64,000 nt of DNA from Flavobacteriales bacterium (GTDB lineage Bacteria; Bacteroidota; Bacteroidia; Flavobacteriales_F; PHOS-HE28). The notes under the pieces are model-generated. The model was not told the DNA's origin, did not search any database, and worked only from the letters and a program-made list of their open reading frames with translations. The stretch lies in contig JADJKO010000008.1 in assembly GCA_016705955.1 (NCBI GenBank), positions 1-64,000 on the forward strand, given 5' to 3'. The position numbers and the translations under genes were made by a program. The stretch's first letter is position 1, and the number at the start of each line of letters is the position of its first letter. Below, piece after piece: positions 30,730 through 39,725 of the stretch.

Positions 30730-32310
30730 CTAGTTATCCAGGCTCTTCACCAGATCGGCCGCCACGCTTTCCAGCGTACCGGTGATCGTGTCGTTGTACT
30801 CGCCCTTCTTCAATGCCGCCAGCACATCCGCGTGCTTGTTGCGCAGCATGGTGATGAATTCACTCTGGAACTGTTTGATGTTCTTCACTGGCACCTTGGT
30901 GAGCAAGCCCTTTGTTCCGCAGTAGATGATCGCGATCTGCTCCTCCACACGCATCGGGCTGTTCTGCCCTTGCTTCAGGAGTTCCACGTTGCGGGCGCCC
31001 TTGTCGAGTACCGCTTTGGTCGCGGCATCGAGGTCGGATCCGAACTTCGAGAACGCCTCCAATTCGCGGTAGGCGGCTTGGTCCAGCTTCAGTGTACCAG
31101 CCACTTTCTTCATGGACTTGATCTGCGCGTTACCACCTACGCGGCTCACGCTGATCCCTACGTTGATCGCTGGGCGAACACCGCTGAGGAAAAGGTTGCT
31201 CTCGAGGAAGATCTGTCCATCGGTGATGGAGATCACGTTCGTCGGGATGTATGCGGATACGTCACCGGCCTGCGTCTCGATGATCGGCAATGCGGTCAAT
31301 GAACCGCCACCCTTCACCTTGCCTTTCAGCGAAGCGGGTTGATCGTTCATCTGTGATGCAACCGTGTCGTCGGCGATCACCTTCGCGGCACGCTCCAACA
31401 AGCGACTGTGCAAGTAGAACACATCACCCGGGTAGGCCTCGCGGCCCGGTGGACGACGCAGCAAAAGGGATACCTCACGGTAGGCCACAGCTTGCTTGGA
31501 GAGATCATCGTACACGATCAGTGCAGGACGACCCGTATCGCGGAAGTATTCGCCGATGGCGGCACCGGTGAACGGTGCGTAGAACTGCATCGGTGCAGGA
31601 TCGCTCGCGTTCGCGGCCACCACCGTGGTGTAGGCCATGGCGCCAGCCTCCTCCAACACTTTCACCGTGCCGGCAACGGTAGAGCCCTTCTGGCCGATGG
31701 CCACATAGATGCAATACACGGGCTTGCCGGCCTCGAAGAATTCCTTCTGGTTGATGATGGTGTCGATCGCCACCGTGCTCTTGCCGGTCTGGCGGTCACC
31801 GATGATGAGTTCGCGCTGGCCACGGCCGATCGGGATCATGGCGTCCACCGCCTTGATACCGGTCTGCAACGGCTCCTTCACCGGTTCGCGGTAGATCACA
31901 CCTGGCGCCTTGCGCTCCAGTGGCATCTCGAACAACTCGCCGGTGATCGGGCCTTTGCCATCGATCGGTTCGCCGAGCGTGTTCACCACACGACCCACCA
32001 TGCCTTCGCCGGTGTTGATGCTTGCGATGCGCTTGGTGCGTTTCACCGTGTCGCCCTCCTTGATCCCAACCGAAGGACCGAGCAATACCACACCTACGTT
32101 ATCCTCCTCGAGGTTCAACACGATGCCGCGCAGGCCGCTGTTGAACTCCACGAGTTCGCCGCTCTGTACGCTGTTCAGTCCGTAGATGCGGGCAATACCG
32201 TCACCGACTTGGAGCACGGTACCGACCTCTTCGAGTTCGGCCTCGCTGCGGAAACCGGCGAGTTCTTGCTTGAGGATCGCCGTTACTTCGGCTGGATTCA
32301 CTTCGGCCAT
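30730..32310 (-). CDS. atpA: ATP synthase F1 subunit alpha
   Basis: The 526-residue alpha subunit carries the non-catalytic nucleotide site of F1. The P-loop GDRQTGKST lies near residue 170, with LIVYDDLSKQAVAYREVSLL (the Walker B region) and LRRPPGREAYPGDVFYLHSR downstream. The N-terminal beta-barrel segment VGDGIARIYGLNSVQSGELV and the C-terminal helical domain are complete. It is co-directional with atpH (12 nt upstream). The catalytic beta subunit gene is not in the window; separate atpD-atpC loci are usual in Bacteroidota. Confidence 0.98.
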   Translation of the reverse strand: MAEVNPAEVTAILKQELAGFRSEAELEEVGTVLQVGDGIARIYGLNSVQSGELVEFNSGLRGIVLNLEEDNVGVVLLGPSVGIKEGDTVKRTKRIASINTGEGMVGRVVNTLGEPIDGKGPITGELFEMPLERKAPGVIYREPVKEPLQTGIKAVDAMIPIGRGQRELIIGDRQTGKSTVAIDTIINQKEFFEAGKPVYCIYVAIGQKGSTVAGTVKVLEEAGAMAYTTVVAANASDPAPMQFYAPFTGAAIGEYFRDTGRPALIVYDDLSKQAVAYREVSLLLRRPPGREAYPGDVFYLHSRLLERAAKVIADDTVASQMNDQPASLKGKVKGGGSLTALPIIETQAGDVSAYIPTNVISITDGQIFLESNLFLSGVRPAINVGISVSRVGGNAQIKSMKKVAGTLKLDQAAYRELEAFSKFGSDLDAATKAVLDKGARNVELLKQGQNSPMRVEEQIAIIYCGTKGLLTKVPVKNIKQFQSEFITMLRNKHADVLAALKKGEYNDTITGTLESVAADLVKSLDN

Positions 32311-32322
32311 GATGGGAAGTCG

Positions 32323-32883
32323 TTAGATCGAGGGGATGTAAGGGTTCTTGGAGAATTCGCGACGCAGGTCGGACAGGCGGCGGCTTACGCTACCGTCGTA
32401 CAACTCGTCACCGATGCGGATAGACACGCCACCGATGAGCTCGGCGTCGACCTTTTCCACGAGTTCAATGGACTTGCCGGGATGTTGCTTCTCGGCGATC
32501 GCGAGCACTTTGGAGCGCGCAGTTTCATTCAAGGGGACCGCGGAAGCCACTTGTGCCACCACGATGTTCTTGTGGATCTTGTACAGCTCGTTGAAGGCAG
32601 CGGCCACATCCGGCAATAAGCGCTCACGGCCTTTGCGCACGAGTACGCCCATGAACGCAGCGGTGAGCTGACCAACCTTGGCAGCGAACACCTGATCAAG
32701 GATCCTGTCCTTCTTGTCGGCCTTCACGACCGGACTGTTCAACAGCGTGCGCAACTCGCGGCTGCTGGAACAGGTGGTGGCCACCAGTTGCATATCGCCA
32801 TGCACACCTGCGAGCACACCCTTCTCCTGGGCGAGCTCCATCAGCGAGCGGGCGTAGCGGTAGGCGACCGGAGCGATGTTCAT
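32323..32883 (-). CDS. atpH: ATP synthase F1 subunit delta
   Basis: The 186-residue OSCP/delta subunit connects the top of F1 to the peripheral b stalk. The N-terminal helical bundle begins VAYRYARSLMELAQEKGVLA, a typical delta start, and the C-terminal part shows the conserved VEKVDAELIGGVSIRIGDEL followed by YDGSVSRRLSDLRREF. Its start overlaps the atpF stop by 4 nt (ATGA arrangement), indicating translational coupling. Confidence 0.97.
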   Translation of the reverse strand: MNIAPVAYRYARSLMELAQEKGVLAGVHGDMQLVATTCSSSRELRTLLNSPVVKADKKDRILDQVFAAKVGQLTAAFMGVLVRKGRERLLPDVAAAFNELYKIHKNIVVAQVASAVPLNETARSKVLAIAEKQHPGKSIELVEKVDAELIGGVSIRIGDELYDGSVSRRLSDLRREFSKNPYIPSI

Positions 32884-33389
32884 GACTTCCGCAGATCGGC
32901 CTCGGCCATCACTTTATCCACGAGGGTGTGCTGTGCGGCACCGGTCTCGAGCTTGTCCTTCAGGATGCGCTCCGCGACGAGAATGCTCAGTGACGCCACC
33001 TGATTCTTCATCTCGGTGATCGCCGCGTTCTTCTCGTTCTGGATATCCGCACGGGCGCGGGTGAGGATCGCATCGCCTTCTGCTTTCGCGCGGACCTTCG
33101 CCTCGGAGATCTCCTTGTCGCGGATATCGCGGGCCTCCTTCAACAGGAGTTCGCGGTCCTCACGGGCTTGGCGCATGATCGCCTCGTTGCCTGCCGCCAT
33201 ACGGACCATGTCCTCGCGCATTTTCTTCGCTTCGTTCAGCGCATCCGCTATCGACGTTTCGCGCTCCTTGAGCCCATTGAGGATGGGTTTCCAGGCGAAT
33301 TTGCGCAGGATGAAAAGCACTGCCAGGAATGACAACGTCATCCAGAAAATGAGCCCGAAGGAAGGCTCTACGAGACTCGCGAGGAGCAT
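32880..33389 (-). CDS. atpF: ATP synthase F0 subunit b
   Basis: The 169-residue peripheral stalk subunit has one N-terminal membrane helix (FGLIFWMTLSFLAVLFIL) followed by a long charged amphipathic helix rich in Ala, Glu, Lys and Arg (ALNEAKKMREDMVRMAAGNE, AREDRELLLKEARDIRDKEI). A single copy is present, so the b stalk is probably a homodimer. The start MLLASLVEPSFG places the helix directly after a short periplasmic tail. It lies 46 nt downstream of atpE. Confidence 0.97.
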   Translation of the reverse strand: MLLASLVEPSFGLIFWMTLSFLAVLFILRKFAWKPILNGLKERETSIADALNEAKKMREDMVRMAAGNEAIMRQAREDRELLLKEARDIRDKEISEAKVRAKAEGDAILTRARADIQNEKNAAITEMKNQVASLSILVAERILKDKLETGAAQHTLVDKVMAEADLRKS

Positions 33390-33435
33390 AGGCGTACAGG
33401 TTTAAGGGTCGACGTAAAAGAGTGCAGGGCGATGA

Positions 33436-33696
33436 TCACATCGCGGCCGGCATCTCCTTCAGCACCACCAACAGGCCGACCACCATCGCGAAGAAGGCGG
33501 CGCCTTCCACGAGAGCAGCAGTGAGGATCATGTTGGCTCGCAGGTCGTTCATGGCTTCCGGCTGACGAGCCATGGCTTGAACGGCGTCACCACCGATGCG
33601 GCCGATGCCGACACCGGCACCGAGAGCTGCGAGACCAGCGCCGAGGGCGGCGATACCATAACCTACACCGAGGTCGAGAAGAACGGAAAGGAACAT
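33436..33696 (-). CDS. atpE: ATP synthase F0 subunit c
   Basis: This 86-residue hairpin of two membrane helices forms the rotor ring. Helix 1 contains the Gly/Ala-rich packing motif GAGLAALGAGVGIGRIGG, the polar loop is ARQPEA, and helix 2 carries the ion-binding carboxylate Glu64 in TAALVEGAAFFAMVVGL. The residue after Glu64 is Gly, not the Ser/Thr typical of sodium-coupled rings, so proton coupling is expected. It is slightly longer than E. coli subunit c. Confidence 0.97.
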   Translation of the reverse strand: MFLSVLLDLGVGYGIAALGAGLAALGAGVGIGRIGGDAVQAMARQPEAMNDLRANMILTAALVEGAAFFAMVVGLLVVLKEMPAAM

Positions 33697-33714
33697 GTGC
33701 TTGGGGTTGTGTTG

Positions 33715-34869
33715 TTAGATGATGGATTCCTTGTGCTCGTGATGTTCTTCCAACGCCGCACCGATGTACATGGCGGAGAGGAAAGTGAACACATAGGCTT
33801 GTATGAAGGCGACGAGCAACTCGAGCATGGTCATGAACACCGTGAAGGCGAGCGACATGACGGAGACGCCATAGCCAGCGCCAGCACTGGTCTCGCCAAA
33901 GACGAAGATCAAGCTGAAGAAACTGAGTGCGATGATGTGCCCGGCGGTGATGTTCGCGAACAACCGGATCATCAGTACGAAAGGTTTGAGGAACATGCCC
34001 AGGATCTCCACAGGGGTAAGGATGAGCAGCACCCACTTCGGCACACCGGGCATGGCCAGGATGTGCCCCCAGTAGTTCTTGTTGCCGTTGATGGTGACGA
34101 TCACGAAGGTGATCAGCGCCAGCACCAAGGTCACCGCGATATTGCCCGTGAGGTTGGCGCCACCGGGGAAGAACGGCACCAGGCCCATGAGGTTGTTGAG
34201 GAAGATGAAGAAGAAGGCCGTGAGCAGGTACGGCATGTACTTCTGGTACTTGTGCTCGCCGATGGCGCTCTTGGCCACGTCGTCCCGCACGAAGAGGATG
34301 ATCGGCTCCAGCAGGTTCTGCATACCCGTGGGTGCCTGTCCAGCCCGGCGCGTATAGGCTTTCGCAACACTGATGAAGATGACCAATAGGATGGCGAGGC
34401 TGATGAACAGGCTCAGTACGTTCTTGGTGATGCTGATGTCCCAGATGTTGGCCGTTGCAGCCTCGTCCACATTACCGGCGGCATTCACCGCGACCACCTC
34501 GCTCTCATTCAACGCGTAGCCCTCATAGGTGGCATGCCCATGTTCGAACCGCGAACTGCTGAATACCTGCAAGCCACGCTGCGTATCGAACAGGATCACC
34601 GGCAGGGGGAGCGTGGTGTGGCCCCAGAGGTGCCAGCCGTGCTCATCACCGATGTGGTCCATGATGAGCTTGCCCGCATTGAACTTGCCTCCGCCTTGTT
34701 CGGCATGGGCGATGGTATGTGCATCGGCCACCGTTGCAGGTGCTTCTTCCGCGTGATCGTGTGCAATTTCGCCGTGGTCGTGTCCCTCATCCTGCGCATA
34801 CGCGGACCCCATCAACAGGGTCCCGATCAGCAGGGAAGCTAGGCGTAGTAAGGCTTTAAGCGACATCAT
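33715..34869 (-). CDS. atpB: ATP synthase F0 subunit a with signal peptide and His-rich N-terminal extension
   Basis: The protein has 384 residues, much longer than the about 270 of E. coli. The C-terminal two thirds are standard subunit a, with the essential arginine in MIRLFANITAGHIIALSFF and the final LLVAFIQAYVFTFLSAMYIG helix forming the proton half-channels. In front is a signal-peptide-like stretch (LLRLASLLIGTLLMGSAYAQ), then an acidic, His-rich segment (DEGHDHGEIAHDHAEE), then a soluble domain of about 100 residues. Long N-terminal extensions of this kind occur in Bacteroidota AtpB; their role is not established. It is the first structural F0 gene, with a strong promoter-like sequence just upstream. 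Confidence 0.96.
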   Translation of the reverse strand: MMSLKALLRLASLLIGTLLMGSAYAQDEGHDHGEIAHDHAEEAPATVADAHTIAHAEQGGGKFNAGKLIMDHIGDEHGWHLWGHTTLPLPVILFDTQRGLQVFSSSRFEHGHATYEGYALNESEVVAVNAAGNVDEAATANIWDISITKNVLSLFISLAILLVIFISVAKAYTRRAGQAPTGMQNLLEPIILFVRDDVAKSAIGEHKYQKYMPYLLTAFFFIFLNNLMGLVPFFPGGANLTGNIAVTLVLALITFVIVTINGNKNYWGHILAMPGVPKWVLLILTPVEILGMFLKPFVLMIRLFANITAGHIIALSFFSLIFVFGETSAGAGYGVSVMSLAFTVFMTMLELLVAFIQAYVFTFLSAMYIGAALEEHHEHKESII

Positions 34870-34898
34870 GCACAGAGGACACCCTCCTCATTTCGGCC

Positions 34899-34930
34899 GC
34901 AAATGTAGATATCCATACGGATCGCAGCAA
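34899..34930 (-). promoter_or_regulatory. Predicted promoter of the atpB-E-F-H-A-G operon
   Basis: On the minus strand the 84-nt gap before atpB contains TTG (34928-34930), 20 nt, then TACATTTGC (34899-34907). This matches the Bacteroidota promoter layout of an upstream TTG and a -7 TAnnTTTG box at about 20 nt spacing. It would give a leader of about 25-30 nt. The same TTG-N20-TAnnTTYG layout recurs at 57978-58008. Confidence 0.65.
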
Positions 34931-34953
34931 TGGAATATGTGGATCCGCGGATC

Positions 34954-35196
34954 CTAAGGTCTTCCGGTCTCCTTGAACAGGTAGACCATCGAGCCTATGA
35001 TGCCGAGCAAACTCAAAGCAATGGTGAAGAGCGGAAACTTCCACGCCAATTCCTTGTCCAGCCACCAACCACCGAAGGTGAAGGCGAGGATGATCCCGAT
35101 CATGGTGAAGCCCAGACCCGTGTACCGTAGGTAGCTATTGTAGTTCCGGCGTACTTGGCCCAAATCCCCCTCGTCCTGCCTCTTCGCAGCACTCAT
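34954..35196 (-). CDS. AtpZ/AtpI-like F0F1 ATPase accessory subunit
   Basis: This 80-residue protein has two membrane helices (YTGLGFTMIGIILAFTFGGW and FPLFTIALSLLGIIGSMVYL) joined by WLDKEL, the pattern of the AtpZ/AtpI family of small proteins encoded before atpB. AtpZ-type proteins have been linked to c-ring assembly and magnesium handling. It overlaps the upstream 130-residue membrane protein gene by 4 nt, indicating coupling. Confidence 0.85.
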   Translation of the reverse strand: MSAAKRQDEGDLGQVRRNYNSYLRYTGLGFTMIGIILAFTFGGWWLDKELAWKFPLFTIALSLLGIIGSMVYLFKETGRP

Positions 35197-35585
35197 TCAC
35201 CGGAAGGCTTGCGGGACAGCTTTGTGAGGCGGACCGTGCTGAAGGTGAGGAAGGCCAAGTATAAGAGTGCAAAGACCAATGCGGCCGGTACCGCATCGGT
35301 GCCAGGTACGGTGATCAGCACTAACGCGAGCAAGGCCAGGCTCAGCACCATTTTCAACATCAACGCCGCCATGAAGCGACGCACGAATCCCTTGGGGTCC
35401 CTGGCCATGGCGTGCTCCTGCCATGCATGCAAGCCGATGGTCATCAGCCCGAACCACGCCACGAACGTTCCGTGCAATGCAGTGAAGGCGATGCCGAGCG
35501 CGAATAGAACGAGCCATGTGACCACCAAGCAAATGGCCGCGAATACAACTATAGGAAGTACGAACGACCAACGGCGTGGAGCCAT
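35193..35585 (-). CDS. Small polytopic membrane protein of the ATP synthase operon (AtpI-like)
   Basis: This 130-residue protein has four predicted membrane helices (SFVLPIVVFAAICLVVTWLV; FTALHGTFVAWFGLMTIGLH; MLKMVLSLALLALVLI; ALVFALLYLAFLTF) and a basic C-terminus. The topology and position between bactofilin and atpZ fit the weakly conserved ATP synthase subunit I family seen in Bacteroidota atp operons. No catalytic residues are apparent. Assignment rests on context and topology, so the family name is tentative. Confidence 0.7.
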   Translation of the reverse strand: MAPRRWSFVLPIVVFAAICLVVTWLVLFALGIAFTALHGTFVAWFGLMTIGLHAWQEHAMARDPKGFVRRFMAALMLKMVLSLALLALVLITVPGTDAVPAALVFALLYLAFLTFSTVRLTKLSRKPSGE

Positions 35586-35594
35586 GGTCCGCGA

Positions 35595-36050
35595 TCAACG
35601 CGAGGCCTGCACGGGCTGTTCGCTTCGTGCGCTCTCGGTGCGAAGACGCGCCGGGTCCATTTCCTTCACCACGCCACCGGCCATGCTACAGTTGCCGGTG
35701 AAGATGGCGCCGGGTTCGATGGCGAGCTTCTTCGTGTTGATATCGCCTTGGAGCTTGGCCGTGGCCTTCAGGCTCAAGAGGTCCTGGCAGTTGATCTTGC
35801 CGATCACGGTGCCCTCGATATCGCTGCTCTGGCACACCACTTCCCCCTCGATCACGCCGCTCTGGCCCACGATCACGCGACCACGTGCATGCACGGTGCC
35901 CTTCACCTTGCCATCGATGCGGATATTGCTGTCACTGCGGATCTCGCCTTCAATGGAGGTGCCCTCCATGATGCTGTTGATCTTGCCGGTATTGATGGGT
36001 TCGCTGGGCTTGGTCATGGGCGGGTCGGAGGGTTTGTCACTTCGGAACAT
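35595..36050 (-). CDS. Bactofilin (polymer-forming cytoskeletal protein)
   Basis: The protein has 151 residues. After a disordered Pro/Ser-rich tail comes a right-handed beta-helix core of short imperfect repeats (IEGEIRSDSNIRIDGKVKGT, VHARGRVIVGQSGVIEGEVV), as in bactofilins. These polymerise without nucleotide and localise envelope enzymes or polar structures. It lies 9 nt upstream of the AtpI-like gene and shares its direction, with sprE/porW further upstream. That neighbourhood (sprE, bactofilin, atpI/Z, atpB) is familiar in Flavobacteriia. A TATATTTGC box lies upstream. Confidence 0.9.
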   Translation of the reverse strand: MFRSDKPSDPPMTKPSEPINTGKINSIMEGTSIEGEIRSDSNIRIDGKVKGTVHARGRVIVGQSGVIEGEVVCQSSDIEGTVIGKINCQDLLSLKATAKLQGDINTKKLAIEPGAIFTGNCSMAGGVVKEMDPARLRTESARSEQPVQASR

Positions 36051-36087
36051 GGTCCGTGGAGCTTAGGTGGTTCGTGGAAGCGTCAGC

Positions 36088-36096
36088 GCAAATATA
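36088..36096 (-). promoter_or_regulatory. Bacteroidota -7 box (TATATTTGC) upstream of bactofilin
   Basis: In the 65-nt gap between the sprE stop and the bactofilin ATG the minus strand reads TATATTTGC, a full match to TAnnTTTG. It ends about 37 nt upstream of the ATG. No convincing TTG at 19-21 nt spacing was found. It may start the bactofilin-atpI-atpZ transcript. Confidence 0.5.
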
Positions 36097-36115
36097 GCCG
36101 CGTTCATGGCATATC

Positions 36116-38731
36116 CTACTGACCGTCAAGGTACTGCTGCTGAAACCATTCCAAGTACCCGGCAACGTCCTTGGACTTGAACAAGGTGACATAGTTCTCT
36201 GGCGTGATCGCGAAGCACGGGAAGCCCATGTTGTTGATCCCTTGGAGAAGATCCTGGTTGCCCATGAAGAGGGCGTGGTATTCCATCGCTTTCATCTTGT
36301 TGGGCAAGGTGTTCACGAGAATGATCTGGTTCTGCGGGTCGAGGAACGTCGGAGGGAGCACCTCCAGCGGCGTGTTGAGGAAGTAGGTCTGGTTGAAGTT
36401 GGAGATGGCGGAGCGCACCGTGCTGATGTCGTTGCCTTCGTTCGGGACCACCACAGCGTATTGGTGTGGGCCATTGCCTTTGGTGTAGAGCGGGGCTGAA
36501 GGTGGAGCGGGCTTCGGCGCACCACCACCTTGACCATCCAAGCTGGCCAACAATTCGTCCGCGCGCTGCGCCTCTTCCGTTCCCGGGAAAACGGAACGTA
36601 CCGCTGTGAGTGCTGTGCGGAAACCGCTGACATCCCGTGTTCCGCCCACCGCCAGCGCTTTGAGCAAATAGTATTTCGGGCGGAAGTAATTGTGGGGCTC
36701 TTCGGTGATGACCCGATCACACGCCGTGATCACCGGGTAATAGGAATACGCGCGGTACAGCAAGTACACTTCACGGTAGGCAGCCTCCTCCTCCTTCCTT
36801 CGAACCTCGTCCCCCATCAGGACGTTCGGGTCGAGCACCAAGCGCGCGAACTCCGAATTCGGCCAACGCTGCACGATGATGTCCGCGTAGGTCTGCGAGC
36901 CGACGCCATCCAGGGAGAACCAACCGGCACGCTCTTTCTCCAAGTAGATCCGGTACAGCTGGTAGTGGCTCTCCGGGGTGTAGCGGCACTCTTCGAAGCG
37001 GTTGTTCAAGACCTCGAAGCTCTCGATCGCATTGTCCACATCCTTCAACTGCTCCTTGTAGATCATACCGCTCACATAGAGCGCTTCGCACACACGTCCG
37101 TTGGATGCGGCCACTGCGGCTTCGTCCTTCGGGATGTCGCGCATGTAGAATTCAGGATCCTTCCATTCGGCCTCCTTGTGGTCGGTCACATCACCCTCCT
37201 TGCCAGCCGCATCCTCATCACCGCCTTGGGCTGCGGCGCTACCGCTCTTGTCCTTCCGCCGCCAGTTGTCCTCCAAGGCCCGGTTGCCCCATTTCTTCCG
37301 GAAATTGCTCAGGCCTCGTCCGATCTGTGTGGGGTCGTAGAAGTACCAATTCCCTCGCGTTCCCGTACCGGGTGGCGGCGGTGGTGGGGCTTGTTGTGAT
37401 AGTTCCCGTGCTTCGGCATCCTTGCGCTCCTTTTCCGCTTCGGCGTCCTCGCGATCACGGATGATGCTGCGCACCTTCTTCGCCAATTCATCAGGGTCCA
37501 ACCCCATCAGGGCTTGCAAACTGTCCTCGCGTTCGATGATCGCGAGTTGCTCCACCAGATCGCCCAACACGCGTGCGCGGGTATCCACTTCCTCGTAGCG
37601 TGCGTGGGTCTCGGCGAGCAACGAGCGCGTGCTATCGTAGTACTGTTGCGCAGGGATGTAGGCGCGGTCATCGAAATAGATGTCGGCCATTTTCAAAAAG
37701 CTCTTCGCCTTCTGCTTGGTGTCCGTGGTGCTCACCCGCACACTGGTCATCAATTGGTCCATGGCGGCGGTGTCCTTGCGCTCTTTCAGATCGAGATCCG
37801 CCAAGGCGTAGTGGATCATGTCGAAGTGGTCGATGTGCTTGTTGTCGCGCAACATCGACTTCAGTTTCTTCCGCATCGCCTTGGTGTTGCCTTTGTTGGA
37901 GGCCAGCGCTTGGAAGATCTGCGCGTGGAAGGCGATCTCATAAGGTGGCGACATCTTCACCACGGCGGCATACTGCGCAATGGCCTTCTCCTCGTGTCCC
38001 TTCAACTCATACAACTGCGCCAGGATGAACGCCCAGCGGATGCGTTCCCGCTTGTGTTCCGCCAATCCAACAGCGCGTTCCAAGTGCATGATGGCATCAT
38101 CCACCTTGCCGCGCTTCAGTTCCAATTCAGCCTGCACTGCGGACAATTCGCCTTGGTCGAGGCCTTTGGGCAGCTTCTTCGCATCACGCACGTGATCCAA
38201 CGCGCTCTGGGCCTTGGCGTACTGTTCCAATTGGATCGCGGTCCGCGCCAACCAGATCTGGCTCTCCAGTTCGCGGTTGCTTCCCTTGAACTTGCGGCCG
38301 ATGTACGTGAAGCCTCTTTCGGCCTCGTAGAAGTTGCGCTTGTAGAACTGGCTCTTGGCAATGACGAACCACGCATCGTCGATCCAGGCGTTCTTCTCCT
38401 TGCCCTGGATGTCCATGCTGTGCCGCTCGATCACCAGCGAACACTTGTCGATGCACTTCTCCAGGTCCGGTACGGCGTTGCGCGATTGTTCCTCCGTGCC
38501 GTACACGAACAAGGGCAGGATCTGGTCGAAGTCGTCCTGGTGGGCATCCTCGATGTCCATCACCAGTTCGTTCAACTTCTCGTGCGCGTTGAACCAGCCG
38601 TTGTCCCGCGCGGTTAGCCGGTGGAAGGTCCGGTTCAGGAAGGCATCCTTCTCCTGGGAGCATGCAGCTAGCAATGCGCACAGGCACAAAAAGGCCACCA
38701 AGGGCAGAAGGATGGGTCGGGAACGGCGCAC
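36116..38731 (-). CDS. Type IX secretion periplasmic TPR lipoprotein SprE/PorW
   Basis: The 871-residue lipoprotein has a signal peptide ending in lipobox LLAAC (Cys24). It then has the region typical of SprE/PorW: AFLNRTFHRLTARDNGWFNA followed by HEKLNELVMDIEDAHQDDFD. Many TPR helices follow (FYEAERGFTYIGRKFKGSNR, AIMHLERAVGLAEHKRERIR, IESFEVLNNRFEECRYTPES), plus a Glu/Ala-rich and Pro-rich linker around residues 420-460. SprE/PorW is needed for T9SS function and gliding, probably bridging the periplasmic side of the secretion machine. It is directly relevant to export of the giant protein at 10.2-28.8 kb. It is divergent from the M23 peptidase gene. Confidence 0.88.
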   Translation of the reverse strand: MRRSRPILLPLVAFLCLCALLAACSQEKDAFLNRTFHRLTARDNGWFNAHEKLNELVMDIEDAHQDDFDQILPLFVYGTEEQSRNAVPDLEKCIDKCSLVIERHSMDIQGKEKNAWIDDAWFVIAKSQFYKRNFYEAERGFTYIGRKFKGSNRELESQIWLARTAIQLEQYAKAQSALDHVRDAKKLPKGLDQGELSAVQAELELKRGKVDDAIMHLERAVGLAEHKRERIRWAFILAQLYELKGHEEKAIAQYAAVVKMSPPYEIAFHAQIFQALASNKGNTKAMRKKLKSMLRDNKHIDHFDMIHYALADLDLKERKDTAAMDQLMTSVRVSTTDTKQKAKSFLKMADIYFDDRAYIPAQQYYDSTRSLLAETHARYEEVDTRARVLGDLVEQLAIIEREDSLQALMGLDPDELAKKVRSIIRDREDAEAEKERKDAEARELSQQAPPPPPPGTGTRGNWYFYDPTQIGRGLSNFRKKWGNRALEDNWRRKDKSGSAAAQGGDEDAAGKEGDVTDHKEAEWKDPEFYMRDIPKDEAAVAASNGRVCEALYVSGMIYKEQLKDVDNAIESFEVLNNRFEECRYTPESHYQLYRIYLEKERAGWFSLDGVGSQTYADIIVQRWPNSEFARLVLDPNVLMGDEVRRKEEEAAYREVYLLYRAYSYYPVITACDRVITEEPHNYFRPKYYLLKALAVGGTRDVSGFRTALTAVRSVFPGTEEAQRADELLASLDGQGGGAPKPAPPSAPLYTKGNGPHQYAVVVPNEGNDISTVRSAISNFNQTYFLNTPLEVLPPTFLDPQNQIILVNTLPNKMKAMEYHALFMGNQDLLQGINNMGFPCFAITPENYVTLFKSKDVAGYLEWFQQQYLDGQ

Positions 38732-38803
38732 GGAACGGATAACTGCGAACGGGCGAAGTTATTTCATCGTGCGCAAGCGGAGGGCAGTCGCGACCTTTGC
38801 GCG

Positions 38804-39691
38804 ATGGCCATTTCGAAAGGGGATCGTCGCAAGAAGAAGCGTGGCTTTCTGGCCCGCCTGCGCAGCCGGTACCGGTTGGTGCTGATCGATGACGGAACTT
38901 TCGAGGAACGTTTCAGCCTGCGCTTGAACCGGTTGTCCGTGTTGGCGATCGGCGTGGTGACCTTCCTATTGTATGGTGCGCTCATCGCTTCAGTGATCGT
39001 CTTCACGCCCCTGAAGCGCTTCATTCCCGGGTATTCGGACCAGGAGACCAAAATGAACGCCTACCGCAGCACCTTGATGGCGGACTCCTTGGATCTGGTG
39101 GTGGGAGACCAGGAAGCGTACATCGCCAACCTGCGCGCTATCCTTCGCGGTGATCTCCCTGCGGACAGCACCAGTTTGCTTCAACCCAAGCCGGTGAAGC
39201 CACAGCCGTCGGACCTGAAACCGGGCCTGCACGATAGCCTGATGCGCGCTCGTGTGGACCAGGAGGAACAGTATAGTTTGGTGGAGGGGCAAGGTTCGTC
39301 CGAGCGTCGGGAATTGGCCAGTGTTCTCTTCATGCCACCGGTGCGTGGGGTGGTTACCAGCGGTTTCGATCCCGGTAACGGACACTACGGCGTGGATGTG
39401 GTGACCCCGGTGGACGAAGCCGTAAAAGCGTGCTTGGCCGGAACGGTGACCTTGGCGAACTGGACCACGGCGGATGGACACGTGATCCAGATCCAGCACA
39501 GCAATGGCCTGTCCAGCGTGTACAAACACAACAAGGTGTTGCTGCGCAAGGTGGGCGACCGTGTAAAAGCCGGCGAAGCGATCGCGATCGTGGGGAATAC
39601 CGGTGAGAACAGCACGGGTCCGCATTTGCATTTCGAGCTGTGGCACAATGGCGACGCGGTGGATCCGGGTGCCTATATGGCGTTCAAATGA
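38804..39691 (+). CDS. M23 family metallopeptidase (membrane-anchored peptidoglycan hydrolase-like)
   Basis: The 295-residue protein has a basic cytoplasmic N-terminus, one membrane helix (LSVLAIGVVTFLLYGALIAS), a helical linker, then an M23/LytM domain in the last 130 residues. The zinc ligand motifs are present: GHYGVDVVTP (H-x3-D) and GPHLHFELW (HxH). Such proteins cut peptide cross-links in the cell wall or activate other hydrolases. A GACCTTTG box ends 4 nt before the ATG at 38804, implying an almost leaderless mRNA. It is divergent from sprE/porW, an arrangement common in Flavobacteriia. Confidence 0.93.
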   Translation: MAISKGDRRKKKRGFLARLRSRYRLVLIDDGTFEERFSLRLNRLSVLAIGVVTFLLYGALIASVIVFTPLKRFIPGYSDQETKMNAYRSTLMADSLDLVVGDQEAYIANLRAILRGDLPADSTSLLQPKPVKPQPSDLKPGLHDSLMRARVDQEEQYSLVEGQGSSERRELASVLFMPPVRGVVTSGFDPGNGHYGVDVVTPVDEAVKACLAGTVTLANWTTADGHVIQIQHSNGLSSVYKHNKVLLRKVGDRVKAGEAIAIVGNTGENSTGPHLHFELWHNGDAVDPGAYMAFK

Positions 39692-39725
39692 TGGCAGGGC
39701 TCGCGTAGCCTGCGGCCAACCCCTG

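Noticed and set aside
31408..32619. 403-codon plus-strand frame opposite atpA and atpH
   Set aside because: It is antisense to two certain ATP synthase genes and has no independent support.
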